Origin: Pseudoxanthomonas sp.
GTDB taxonomy: Bacteria; Pseudomonadota; Gammaproteobacteria; Xanthomonadales; Xanthomonadaceae
NCBI GenBank assembly: GCA_026785795.1
Contig: JAJAZJ010000325.1
Coordinates: 1 to 6,466 of the forward strand
Direction of reading: 5' to 3'
DNA: 6,466 bases
Each line of letters opens with the position of its first letter. The first letter of the stretch is position 1. The notes below the pieces were generated by a model. That model made no database searches. It was not told the origin of the DNA and was given only the letters and a program-made list of their open reading frames with translations. A program made the translations under genes and the position numbers. Positions 1-5,772 of the stretch are shown here, in pieces.

Positions 1-609
1 GAACAAAGCGAGCGCGTCCGCAACTGGCTGAAGAGCAATGGCTTGGGCCTGTTTGGCGGCGTGGCGCTGGGACTTGGACTGATATTCGGCTGGCAGTGGT
101 GGCAGAAGAAGCAGCTGCAGCAGTCGGTCAATGCCAATATTGAATACCGGGCGGTGCTTGACAGCCTGGACGGCGGCGACCTGGACAAGGCGCAGGCGGC
201 GCTTGCCCAGCTGAAAGGCGGCAAGGCCAACATCTACGCCGACCTGGCTGCACTGCGCCTGGCGCAGGCGCAGGCATCGGCGGGCAAGCCCGAGGTCGCC
301 ATCGCCACCCTTCGCGCCATCAAGGCAGAGCCTTCGCTACAGCCGCTGGTCACCCTGCGCCTGGCCAAGCTGCTGACTTCGGCCGGGAAGCCCGCCGAGG
401 CCGTCGCCCTGCTTGGCGACGCCGTCGACAGCGCCAGCCTGGAAGCAAAGGGCGACGCGTACGCTGCGCTGGCCAAGCCCGAGCAGGCGCGCGAGATGTA
501 CCTGAAGGCGCTCACCGGCATGGACGTGGCTGCACCGCAGCGTCGCCTGGTCGAGCTGAAACTCACCGGCGCCGGCGGCACACCGCCCAAGCCCGCACAG
601 CCAATTTGA
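1..609 (+). CDS. yfgM: YfgM-family membrane-anchored TPR protein, ancillary SecYEG translocon subunit (5' partial)
   Basis: The reading frame is open from base 1, and the 202 visible residues end at TGA 607-609. E. coli YfgM is 206 aa, so about ten N-terminal residues and the start codon lie outside the window. A short charged cytoplasmic segment (visible residues 1-13) precedes one hydrophobic, Gly-rich membrane helix (about 14-34) ending in WQWWQKK. The rest is Ala- and Leu-rich helical repeats of TPR type, roughly residues 80-108, 116-143 and 147-172, with a Pro-rich tail. This is the single-pass, periplasmic-TPR layout of the family. In E. coli YfgM associates with SecYEG and PpiD and helps hand exported proteins to periplasmic chaperones. 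It is followed 14 nt later by bamB, as in E. coli, which supports the call. The in-frame TTG at 43 is not the start: it falls inside the conserved N-terminal and membrane segment, and coding continues upstream of it. Confidence 0.9.
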   Translation, partial: EQSERVRNWLKSNGLGLFGGVALGLGLIFGWQWWQKKQLQQSVNANIEYRAVLDSLDGGDLDKAQAALAQLKGGKANIYADLAALRLAQAQASAGKPEVAIATLRAIKAEPSLQPLVTLRLAKLLTSAGKPAEAVALLGDAVDSASLEAKGDAYAALAKPEQAREMYLKALTGMDVAAPQRRLVELKLTGAGGTPPKPAQPI

Positions 610-610
610 C

Positions 611-614
611 GAGG
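611..614 (+). promoter_or_regulatory. Shine-Dalgarno sequence deciding the bamB start
   Basis: GAGG at 611-614 lies 9 nt before ATG 624, normal ribosome-binding spacing. It sits just after the yfgM TGA (607-609), so ribosomes finishing yfgM could reinitiate on bamB. It favours ATG 624 over the in-frame TTG at 606, which overlaps the yfgM stop and would add six residues to the signal peptide. Confidence 0.65.
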
Positions 615-623
615 CCTGTCTTC

Positions 624-1790
624 ATGTTGAAACGCGTAATCGCTGTCGCCGCCGTGGTAGTCCTGCTTTCCGGCTGCAACTCGGTCAAGGACCTGTTCGG
701 CACCAGCAAGGACGACGGCAAGCCCACGGATCCCGCAGAGCTGATCGAATTCACCCCGAGCGCGAACGTGGCCAAGCTTTGGAGCGCGAACGTCGGCAAA
801 GGTGAGGGGCGGCTTGGCTTGAACCAGGGCCCGGCCGTGGCCGATGGCCGCGTCTATGCGGCTGCGGTCGAGGGTGGGGTCCGCGCCCTTGACCTGCAAA
901 GCGGCAGTGCCGTGTGGCAATACGAGTCGGACCTGCGCATTTCCGGCGGCCCCGGTGCCGGTGACGGCTTGGTGGTCGTGGGGAGCCTGGACGGGCATGT
1001 GATCGCACTGGATGCCAGCACGGGCGCCGAGCGCTGGCAGGCCAGGGTACCCAACGAGGTGATTACTGCGCCGGTGATCGGGCAGGGCCTGGTGCTGGTG
1101 CGTTCGAACGACGGCCGGGTCACCGCGTTTGACGCTGCCACTGGTGAACGGCGCTGGTTTTCCAACCAGGACCTTCCCAGTCTGACGGTGCGCGGCAATG
1201 CGCCGGTGACCCTGGGCCCGGGCGTGCTGTTCGTCAACAACGATGACGGCACCATTTCCGCGATGAGTCTCAACGACGGCCGCCCGGTCTGGAACCAGAT
1301 TGTCGGCATGGCCGATGGCCGCACCGAGCTTGAGCGCATGGCCGATGCCGATGGCGCTGCGGTGCTGGATGGCACCACCATCTTCACTACCAGCTACAAG
1401 AAGGAAACGCTGGCCATCGACGGGCCCAGCGGCCGACCGATCTGGACCCGCGACAATGGTGGCGCCGGTGGCCTGGGCCTGGCCCCGGGCAGCGTGCTGG
1501 TCTCCGATCCTGCCGGTACGGTCTGGGCCCTGGACAAATTCAGCGGTGCACCCCTGTGGTCGAATCCCGGCCTGGCGCGTCGATCGCTCACCGCCCCCAC
1601 GGTGCAAGGTGACTTTGCTGTGGTCGGTGATTTCGACGGCTACTTGCACTGGCTGCGCCTGGACAACGGCGAGCAGGCTGCACGCCAGCGCGTCGGCGGC
1701 GACGCGCTGCGCGCCAAGCCGGTCGAAGCCGACGGCATCCTTATCGTGCAGAGCGTGAGCGGCAACCTGAGCGCATTCCGCCTGCAGTAA
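624..1790 (+). CDS. bamB: Outer membrane protein assembly factor BamB (lipoprotein beta-propeller)
   Basis: This is a 388-aa protein, against 392 in E. coli. BamB is a periplasmic lipoprotein of the BAM complex that binds BamA and helps fold beta-barrel proteins into the outer membrane. From ATG 624 there is a lipoprotein signal peptide: a basic n-region (MLKR), a hydrophobic stretch, and the lipobox LSGC with the lipidated Cys at residue 18. The next residue is Asn, not Asp, consistent with outer-membrane sorting. The remainder is a PQQ-like eight-bladed propeller. Blade motifs of the form G-x-x-x-W end at W98, W138, W178, W223, W274 and W312, and the final strands read FAVVGDFDGYLHW and ILIVQSVSGNLSAF. 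The E. coli residues implicated in BamA binding (L192, L194, R195 and D246/D248) appear to correspond to L187, V189, R190 and D241/D243, as judged by eye. The gene follows yfgM with a 14-nt gap and is probably cotranscribed with it. Confidence 0.95.
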   Translation: MLKRVIAVAAVVVLLSGCNSVKDLFGTSKDDGKPTDPAELIEFTPSANVAKLWSANVGKGEGRLGLNQGPAVADGRVYAAAVEGGVRALDLQSGSAVWQYESDLRISGGPGAGDGLVVVGSLDGHVIALDASTGAERWQARVPNEVITAPVIGQGLVLVRSNDGRVTAFDAATGERRWFSNQDLPSLTVRGNAPVTLGPGVLFVNNDDGTISAMSLNDGRPVWNQIVGMADGRTELERMADADGAAVLDGTTIFTTSYKKETLAIDGPSGRPIWTRDNGGAGGLGLAPGSVLVSDPAGTVWALDKFSGAPLWSNPGLARRSLTAPTVQGDFAVVGDFDGYLHWLRLDNGEQAARQRVGGDALRAKPVEADGILIVQSVSGNLSAFRLQ

Positions 1791-1820
1791 GCGCGGTCCG
1801 GATGGTTCCAACCAGCCGAA

Positions 1821-1840
1821 CGGGCACCACCGCGTGCCCG
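1821..1840 (+). terminator. GC hairpin after bamB, candidate terminator
   Basis: CGGGCAC (1821-1827) pairs perfectly with GTGCCCG (1834-1840) around a 6-nt loop, 31 nt after the bamB stop. The following bases (CTGTCGTCTGTCC) are only moderately T-rich and there is no true U-tract. This could be a weak intrinsic terminator or a 3'-end stabilising hairpin. The location between bamB and a -10-like box before der fits an operon end. Confidence 0.4.
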
Positions 1841-1884
1841 CTGTCGTCTGTCCGTTGACCGCAAACTCCTGCGTCTGGATGGGG

Positions 1885-1890
1885 GATAAT
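1885..1890 (+). promoter_or_regulatory. Candidate -10 box for der
   Basis: GATAAT matches TATAAT at five of six positions and lies 62 nt before the der start. No good -35 lies 16-18 nt upstream. The nearest TTGACC (1855-1860) is 24 nt away, too far for a standard sigma-70 promoter. The box overlaps a small inverted repeat, TGGAT (1876-1880) and ATCCA (1889-1893). It is a candidate only, weighed with similar boxes before the next three genes. Confidence 0.35.
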
Positions 1891-1952
1891 CCATAGCCGT
1901 GCCGGCTGCCGCTGGCGCTGGCCCATTCCGCTCCCTATTTCCGGCTTTTCTT

Positions 1953-3353
1953 ATGCTCCCCCTAGTTGCACTGGTCGGCCGTCCCAACGTCGGCAAATCG
2001 ACGCTTTTCAACGCGCTGACCCGGACCCGCGACGCACTGGTCCACGACCAGCCAGGGGTCACCCGTGACCGCAACTACGGCATCTGCCGCCTGGACGAAG
2101 AAAATCCGTTCATGGTCGTGGATACCGGCGGCATCGCGGGGGAAGAAGAGGGCCTGGCCGGCGCCACCGCTCGCCAGGCGCGGGCCGCCGCGGAAGAGTC
2201 CGACCTGGTGCTGTTCATCGTGGACGGGCGCGAAGGCGCTTCGACCCTGGACGACGACATCCTGACCTGGCTGCGCAAGGCCTCGCGGCCCACCCTGCTG
2301 GTGATCAACAAGATCGACGGGCTGGAGGAATCCACCGCGATATCGGAATTCTCCCGCTACGGTTTCACCGACGTGATCACGGTATCCGCAGCGCACCGCC
2401 AGGGCATCGACGAGCTGCTGGAGGAAGTCCATGCGCGGCTGCCGGAGGAAGGCACCACCGAAGAGCTGGACAACGACCCGGCGCGGATCCGCATTGCCTT
2501 CGTCGGCCGCCCCAACGTGGGCAAGTCCACGCTGTTCAATCGCCTGCTGGGCGAGGAGCGGATGATCGCTTCGGAGGTGCCCGGCACCACCCGCGATTCA
2601 ATCGCGGTGGACATGGAGCGCGATGGCCGCCAGTACCGGCTGGTCGACACCGCGGGACTGCGCCGCAAATCCAAGGTGGAGGAAGCGGTCGAGATCTTCA
2701 GCATCATCAAGACCCTGCAGTCGATCGAGCAGTGCCAGGTCGCGGTGCTGATGCTGGACGCCACCGAGGGCGTGACTGACCAGGACGCCACCGTTCTCGG
2801 CGCCATCCTGGATGCAGGGCGCGCCCTGGTGATTGCGGTCAACAAATGGGACGGTCTTGAAACCTACCAGCGCGAGCAGACTGAATCAATGCTCTCGCGC
2901 AAGCTCAGCTTCGTGGAGTGGGCCGAGAACGTGCGTATTTCGGCCAAACACGGCTCGGGACTGCGCGAGCTGTTCCGCGCCATCCATCGCGCCCACGCCT
3001 CGGCGACCAAGGAACACGGCACCAGCGAGGTCACCAAGGCGCTGGAAGTGGCCTACGAGACCAACCCGCCGCCGGCGGTGCGTGGGCATGCGCCCAAGCT
3101 GCGCTTTGCCCACCCGGCAGGCCTCAATCCACCCACCTTCGTGGTCCACGGCACCCGCCTGAAGATGTTGCCCGAGTCCTACAAGCGTTACCTTGAGAAC
3201 TTCTTCCGCAAGCGGTTCAAGATGGTCGGCACGCCGGTGCGCTTCATCTTCAAGGATTCGGTGAACCCCTATGAGGGCAAGCGGAACGTGCTGACCGACA
3301 AGCAGGTCGCCAAGAAGCGGCGCCTGATCAAGCACGTCAAGCGCGGCAAATAG
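1953..3353 (+). CDS. der: Ribosome-associated GTPase Der (EngA)
   Basis: Der is an essential GTPase with two tandem G domains that acts in late 50S ribosomal subunit assembly in the cytoplasm. The product is 466 aa. G domain 1 has the P-loop GRPNVGKS (residues 9-16), DTGG (57-60) and NKID (119-122). G domain 2 has a second GRPNVGKS (185-192), DTAG (232-235), NKWD (297-300) and SAKHG (330-334). A KH-like domain (about 360-440) and a Lys/Arg-rich tail ending in HVKRGK follow. The ATG at 1953 is chosen because the family begins with the first beta strand ([15 protein letters not shown]). An in-frame GTG at 1899 would add an 18-residue extension that does not look like family sequence. No Shine-Dalgarno sequence precedes the ATG, and the leader is pyrimidine-rich. 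It follows bamB as in other gammaproteobacteria, but across a 162-nt gap. Confidence 0.97.
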   Translation: MLPLVALVGRPNVGKSTLFNALTRTRDALVHDQPGVTRDRNYGICRLDEENPFMVVDTGGIAGEEEGLAGATARQARAAAEESDLVLFIVDGREGASTLDDDILTWLRKASRPTLLVINKIDGLEESTAISEFSRYGFTDVITVSAAHRQGIDELLEEVHARLPEEGTTEELDNDPARIRIAFVGRPNVGKSTLFNRLLGEERMIASEVPGTTRDSIAVDMERDGRQYRLVDTAGLRRKSKVEEAVEIFSIIKTLQSIEQCQVAVLMLDATEGVTDQDATVLGAILDAGRALVIAVNKWDGLETYQREQTESMLSRKLSFVEWAENVRISAKHGSGLRELFRAIHRAHASATKEHGTSEVTKALEVAYETNPPPAVRGHAPKLRFAHPAGLNPPTFVVHGTRLKMLPESYKRYLENFFRKRFKMVGTPVRFIFKDSVNPYEGKRNVLTDKQVAKKRRLIKHVKRGK

Positions 3354-3375
3354 CCAGTCCTGCGTAAACGCGAAC

Positions 3376-3470
3376 GCTACCGGCCATTCCGTGCGCGGCG
3401 CGGCCGATGCGCTGATCCTGCTGGCTGTAGGTGCGCAGCTACCGGCATGGTGGGATCGTCGGGATCCTGC
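3376..3470. repeat. Short degenerate direct repeats and a near-palindrome in the der-moeB gap
   Basis: The 167-nt gap between der and the moeB-like gene holds no gene or clear terminator that I can see. GCTACCGGC occurs at 3376-3384 and 3438-3446, and GATCCTGC at 3414-3421 and 3463-3470, in the same order. The gap could therefore contain two diverged copies of one unit (about 46 and 33 nt), or this may be chance in GC-rich DNA. Within it, 3427-3442 (GTAGGTGCGCAGCTAC) is a near-palindrome with one mismatched pair. It begins with GTAG, as Stenotrophomonas GTAG-type repeats do, but lacks their stem-loop, so I do not assign it to that family. Confidence 0.3.
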
Positions 3471-3508
3471 GGTACTGAGGGTGGATGCAGGTAATCCGCA
3501 AAGCGCGC

Positions 3509-3514
3509 AATAAT
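3509..3514 (+). promoter_or_regulatory. Candidate -10 box next to the moeB start
   Basis: AATAAT matches TATAAT at five of six positions and ends 6 nt before ATG 3521. A transcript starting about 7 nt downstream of it would begin at or very near the A of the start codon, giving a leaderless mRNA. No recognisable -35 lies at the right spacing (3486-3491 reads TGCAGG). The only Shine-Dalgarno-like bases, CAGG at 3515-3518, are 2 nt from the ATG, too close to work normally. Confidence 0.3.
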
Positions 3515-3520
3515 CAGGCC

Positions 3521-4654
3521 ATGAGCATCATCGAAATCACCCCTGCACAGGCCCGCGAGCAACAGCTGCGCGGCACGCCGCTGGTGGACGTGCGCGAAGA
3601 CCACGAACGCGCCGGAGGCCAGGCCGAGGGCGCGCGCGGCATCGCGCTGGCCGAGCTGGAAGCCAACCCGGCCCTGCATCTGCCCGATAGCGCCAGCGCG
3701 GTGATGCTGATCTGTGAGGGCGGAGGGCGCTCGCTGCGCGCTGCACAAGCCCTGCTTGATGCCGGCTACCTGCAGCTGTATTCGGTGATCGGCGGGACCA
3801 CGCGCTGGCGTGACGACGGCCTGCCCGTGGTGCTGCCGCCGCAGTCGGCAGCACAGGCCGATTTCAACGATCGGTATTCGCGCCAGCTCAGGCTGCCGGA
3901 AATCGGCGTCGACGGCCAACGCAGGCTGCAGGCCGCGCGCGTGCTGATCGTCGGTGCGGGCGGGCTGGGTTCCCCGGCCGCACTGTACCTGGCGGCGGCA
4001 GGCATCGGCCACCTGCGCATTGCCGATGACGACGTGGTGGAGCGCAGCAACCTGCAGCGCCAGGTCCTGCATGCCGATGCGCGCATCGGTGCAGCTAAAG
4101 TAGCCTCAGCCCAGGCCACCTTGCGTGGTCTGAATCCCGGCACACGCGTCGAAGCCGTCCAGAAGCGGGTGGATGCTTCCAACGTGGAGCGCCTGCTGCA
4201 GGGTGTGGACGTGGTGATCGACGGCGCCGACAACTTCGCTGCGCGCTACCTGCTGAACGATGCCTGCGTAAAGCTGGGCAAGCCGCTGGTCTACGGCGCC
4301 GTGCAGCGTTTCGAGGGGCAGGTGAGCGTATTCGACGCCGGCCGACAGCGCGGGCAGGCTCCGTGCTACCGCTGCCTGTTCCCGCAGCCGCCAGCGCCGC
4401 AAGACGCGCCGAATTGTGCGGAGGCCGGCGTGCTGGGCGTGGTGCCCGGAGTAATCGGACTGCTGCAGGCCACCGAGGCCATCAAGCTGCTGCTGACGCT
4501 GGGAGAGTCGTTGGCCGGACGCCTGCTGCACTTCGACGCACTGTCCATGCGCTTCCGCGAAACCCGGCTGCAGCCTGATCCTGATTGCGTCATCTGTGCG
4601 CCCGGCGCGGTGTTTCCGGGGTATATCGACTACGCGCAATTCTGCGGGGGCTGA
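3521..4654 (+). CDS. moeB: Rhodanese-MoeB/ThiF fusion: sulfur-carrier protein adenylyltransferase
   Basis: The product is 377 aa. E1-like enzymes of this family use ATP to adenylate the C-terminal glycine of a sulfur-carrier protein (MoaD for molybdopterin, ThiS for thiamine), after which sulfur is attached as thiocarboxylate. Residues about 4-106 form a rhodanese domain with an intact active-site loop, CEGGGRS, Cys 65. Residues about 115-377 form the adenylyltransferase: ATP loop VGAGGLGS (144-151), acidic D169/D170/D171, SNLQRQ with R180, K193, DGADN (234-238), zinc pairs C282/C285 and C356/C359, and the conserved Cys 299 in NCAEAG. ATG 3521 fits the family N-terminus; an in-frame ATG at 3485 would add 12 residues unlike the family. 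Most family members with a rhodanese domain (MOCS3, Uba4, MoeZ) carry it at the C-terminus, so the order here is reversed. MoeB is the likelier role, but ThiF activity or both cannot be excluded, because no moaD, moaE or thiS gene is nearby. Confidence 0.85.
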   Translation: MSIIEITPAQAREQQLRGTPLVDVREDHERAGGQAEGARGIALAELEANPALHLPDSASAVMLICEGGGRSLRAAQALLDAGYLQLYSVIGGTTRWRDDGLPVVLPPQSAAQADFNDRYSRQLRLPEIGVDGQRRLQAARVLIVGAGGLGSPAALYLAAAGIGHLRIADDDVVERSNLQRQVLHADARIGAAKVASAQATLRGLNPGTRVEAVQKRVDASNVERLLQGVDVVIDGADNFAARYLLNDACVKLGKPLVYGAVQRFEGQVSVFDAGRQRGQAPCYRCLFPQPPAPQDAPNCAEAGVLGVVPGVIGLLQATEAIKLLLTLGESLAGRLLHFDALSMRFRETRLQPDPDCVICAPGAVFPGYIDYAQFCGG

Positions 4655-4740
4655 AGTGGTCGCATCCTGTCAGGCACCCGCGTCTGCGTTCCATCGCATG
4701 GGTGATCGGGCCGGCGGAATCGGGGACAATGGGGACCACT
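4655..4740. repeat. Inverted 7-bp repeat spanning the moeB-folD gap
   Basis: AGTGGTC (4655-4661) starts at the base after the moeB-like stop codon, and its exact reverse complement GACCACT lies at 4734-4740, 19 nt before folD. The arms are 72 nt apart. A match of this length could arise by chance in GC-rich DNA. If real, it would enclose the candidate folD promoter in a long-range stem or protein-bound loop. The 105-nt gap also contains CCTGTCAGG (4666-4674), a small odd palindrome. I see no clear terminator. Confidence 0.2.
4725..4730 (+). promoter_or_regulatory. Candidate -10 box for folD
   Basis: GACAAT matches TATAAT at four of six positions. It lies 29 nt before the folD ATG, and GTGATC (4702-4707), a three-of-six match to TTGACA, sits exactly 17 nt upstream. 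GGGGAC overlaps it at 4722-4727 and recurs at 4731-4736. The placement suits a short 5' leader carrying the weak ribosome-binding site GAAGG (4741-4745). Confidence 0.35.
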
Positions 4741-4759
4741 GAAGGCCTCACACCCATTG

Positions 4760-5638
4760 ATGACCGATTACCCGCCTGCACGGATACTGGACGGCCGACG
4801 CATCGCCGAGCACCTGCTCGACGAGCTCAAGGTCAAGGTAGACGCACGCGTGGCGGCCGGCCTGCCAAGGCCGGGACTGGCGGTGGTGCTGGTGGGCGGC
4901 GACCCGGCCTCCGGCGTTTACGTGCGGAACAAGCGGCGTGCGGCGGAGAAGGTGGGCATCCTGGCCCATGACTTCGACATGCCGGCAGGCACCCGTGAAG
5001 CCGAACTGCTGGCGCTGATCGACCGGCTCAATGCCGATCCGAACATCCACGGCATCCTGGTGCAGCTGCCGCTGCCGGGGATTGCCGACGCCAGCCGTCT
5101 GATCCACCGCATCGACCCGCGCAAGGACGTGGATGGCTTCCACCCGCAGAACGTGGGGCATTTGGCCCTGCGCGAATTCGGGCTGCGGCCCTGCACCCCG
5201 CGCGGCATCACCACCCTGCTGGGGTACACGGACCGCCCGGTGCGCGGGCAGAACGCGACCATCGTGGGGGTCAGCAACCACGTGGGCCGGCCGATGGCGC
5301 TGGAGCTGCTGATCGCTGGCTGCACGGTGACCAGCTGCCACAAGTTCACCCCCCTGCAAGTGCTGCAGGACCGGGTGGGCGATGCCGATATCCTGGTGGT
5401 GGCCGCGGGCAAGCCGGGGCTGATTCCCGGGGAGTGGGTCAAGCCGGGTTCGGTAGTGATAGACGTTGGCATCAACCGCCTGGACGACGGCAGGCTGGTG
5501 GGCGACGTGGGTTTCGAGGCGGCCGCGCGACGCGCCAGCTGGATCACCCCGGTGCCGGGCGGGGTAGGGCCGATGACCGTCGCCACCCTGATGCAGAACA
5601 CCCTCGCGGCCACCGAAGCGGCCGAGTCAGCCGGTTAG
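4760..5638 (+). CDS. folD: Bifunctional methylenetetrahydrofolate dehydrogenase/cyclohydrolase FolD
   Basis: FolD oxidises 5,10-methylene-THF with NADP+ and hydrolyses the methenyl product to 10-formyl-THF, which supplies purine synthesis and initiator Met-tRNA formylation. The cytoplasmic product is 292 aa, against 288 in E. coli. The catalytic domain has [14 protein letters not shown] with Tyr 54 and Lys 58, VQLPLP with Gln 102, and KDVDGFHP with Asp 125, matching E. coli Y50, K54, Q98 and D121 at a constant offset of four. The NADP-binding domain has GVSNHVGRP (170-178) and VIDVGINR (233-240). The C-terminal signature PGGVGPMT is at 266-273. ATG 4760 is chosen; a TTG immediately before it (4757) would add only one Met. 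The ribosome-binding site is weak, GAAGG 14 nt upstream. The gene lies 105 nt after the moeB-like gene and 134 nt before guaB. Confidence 0.97.
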   Translation: MTDYPPARILDGRRIAEHLLDELKVKVDARVAAGLPRPGLAVVLVGGDPASGVYVRNKRRAAEKVGILAHDFDMPAGTREAELLALIDRLNADPNIHGILVQLPLPGIADASRLIHRIDPRKDVDGFHPQNVGHLALREFGLRPCTPRGITTLLGYTDRPVRGQNATIVGVSNHVGRPMALELLIAGCTVTSCHKFTPLQVLQDRVGDADILVVAAGKPGLIPGEWVKPGSVVIDVGINRLDDGRLVGDVGFEAAARRASWITPVPGGVGPMTVATLMQNTLAATEAAESAG

Positions 5639-5658
5639 CAGGACTGCGGGCAGCCTGC
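5638..5658 (+). terminator. Hairpin at the folD stop codon, candidate terminator
   Basis: GCAGG (5638-5642) pairs with CCTGC (5654-5658), and after a bulged A, CTGC (5644-5647) pairs with GCAG (5650-5653), closing on a very small loop. The left arm begins with the last base of the folD TAG. No U-tract follows (GAACGGCTTTCACG), so Rho-independent termination would be weak. A role in protecting the folD mRNA 3' end is equally possible. Confidence 0.3.
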
Positions 5659-5713
5659 GAACGGCTTTCACGCACTTCCCCCGCACGTGGCGGCGCGGTT
5701 TGGTCACTGCGGT

Positions 5714-5736
5714 ATGCGCATGACGCTGCGGCGCAG
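5714..5736. promoter_or_regulatory. Two small palindromes abutting the guaB -10 box, possible operator
   Basis: ATGCGCAT (5714-5721) is a perfect 8-bp palindrome covering where a -35 would lie. CTGCGGCGCAG (5726-5736) is a perfect odd palindrome ending exactly where TACAAT begins. CTGCGG also occurs at 5644-5649 and 5707-5712. They do not resemble the E. coli PurR operator. Short palindromes are common in GC-rich DNA, so this is tentative. Confidence 0.2.
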
Positions 5737-5742
5737 TACAAT
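5737..5742 (+). promoter_or_regulatory. Candidate -10 box for guaB
   Basis: TACAAT matches TATAAT at five of six positions and lies 30 nt before the guaB ATG, giving a predicted leader of about 20-25 nt. The 17-nt-spaced -35 position (5714-5719, ATGCGC) does not match consensus. This is the most convincing of the four -10-like boxes in spacing to its gene and match to consensus. Confidence 0.45.
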
Positions 5743-5772
5743 TACGCGCTTCCCCACTGAACGGGTCCGCCG

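Noticed and set aside
606..623. TTG 606 as the bamB start, overlapping the yfgM stop as TTGA.
   Set aside because: ATG 624 has a well-spaced GAGG and yields a standard lipoprotein signal peptide. The TTG has no ribosome-binding site at the right distance.
234..1811. A 525-codon open frame on the minus strand across yfgM and bamB.
   Set aside because: Long antisense frames are expected opposite GC-rich genes with strong third-position G/C bias. The translation resembles no family I know and overlaps two well-identified genes completely.
1855..1860. TTGACC as the -35 partner of GATAAT 1885.
   Set aside because: The 24-nt spacing is too long for a sigma-70 promoter, and the hexamer at 17-nt spacing (1878-1883, GATGGG) is a poor -10.
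1969..2540. Repeated [18 protein letters not shown] segments (around 1977-2012 and 2505-2540) as a duplication artefact.
   Set aside because: The two segments differ at synonymous sites and are the two P-loops normal for Der, reflecting the ancient tandem G-domain architecture.
3427..3442. GTAG-initial near-palindrome as a Stenotrophomonas GTAG-type (SMAG) repeat.
   Set aside because: Those elements have the GTAG outside a strong GC stem-loop. Here the GTAG itself forms the outer arm and the stem has a mismatch.
3485..3520. ATG 3485 as the start of the moeB-like gene.
   Set aside because: The extra 12 residues (MQVIRKARNNQA) do not look like family sequence, while MSIIEITPAQA from ATG 3521 fits the start of the rhodanese domain.
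4655..4759. A folate-sensing (THF) riboswitch upstream of folD.
   Set aside because: THF riboswitches are known mainly from Firmicutes. With a start near 4737 the leader would be too short to hold one, and no matching structure is visible.
3377..5359. Long minus-strand frames opposite the moeB-like gene and folD (3377-4072, 4106-4639, 4748-5359).
   Set aside because: They show low-complexity His/Gln/Ala-rich composition typical of antisense translation, no recognisable motif, and full overlap with confidently assigned genes.
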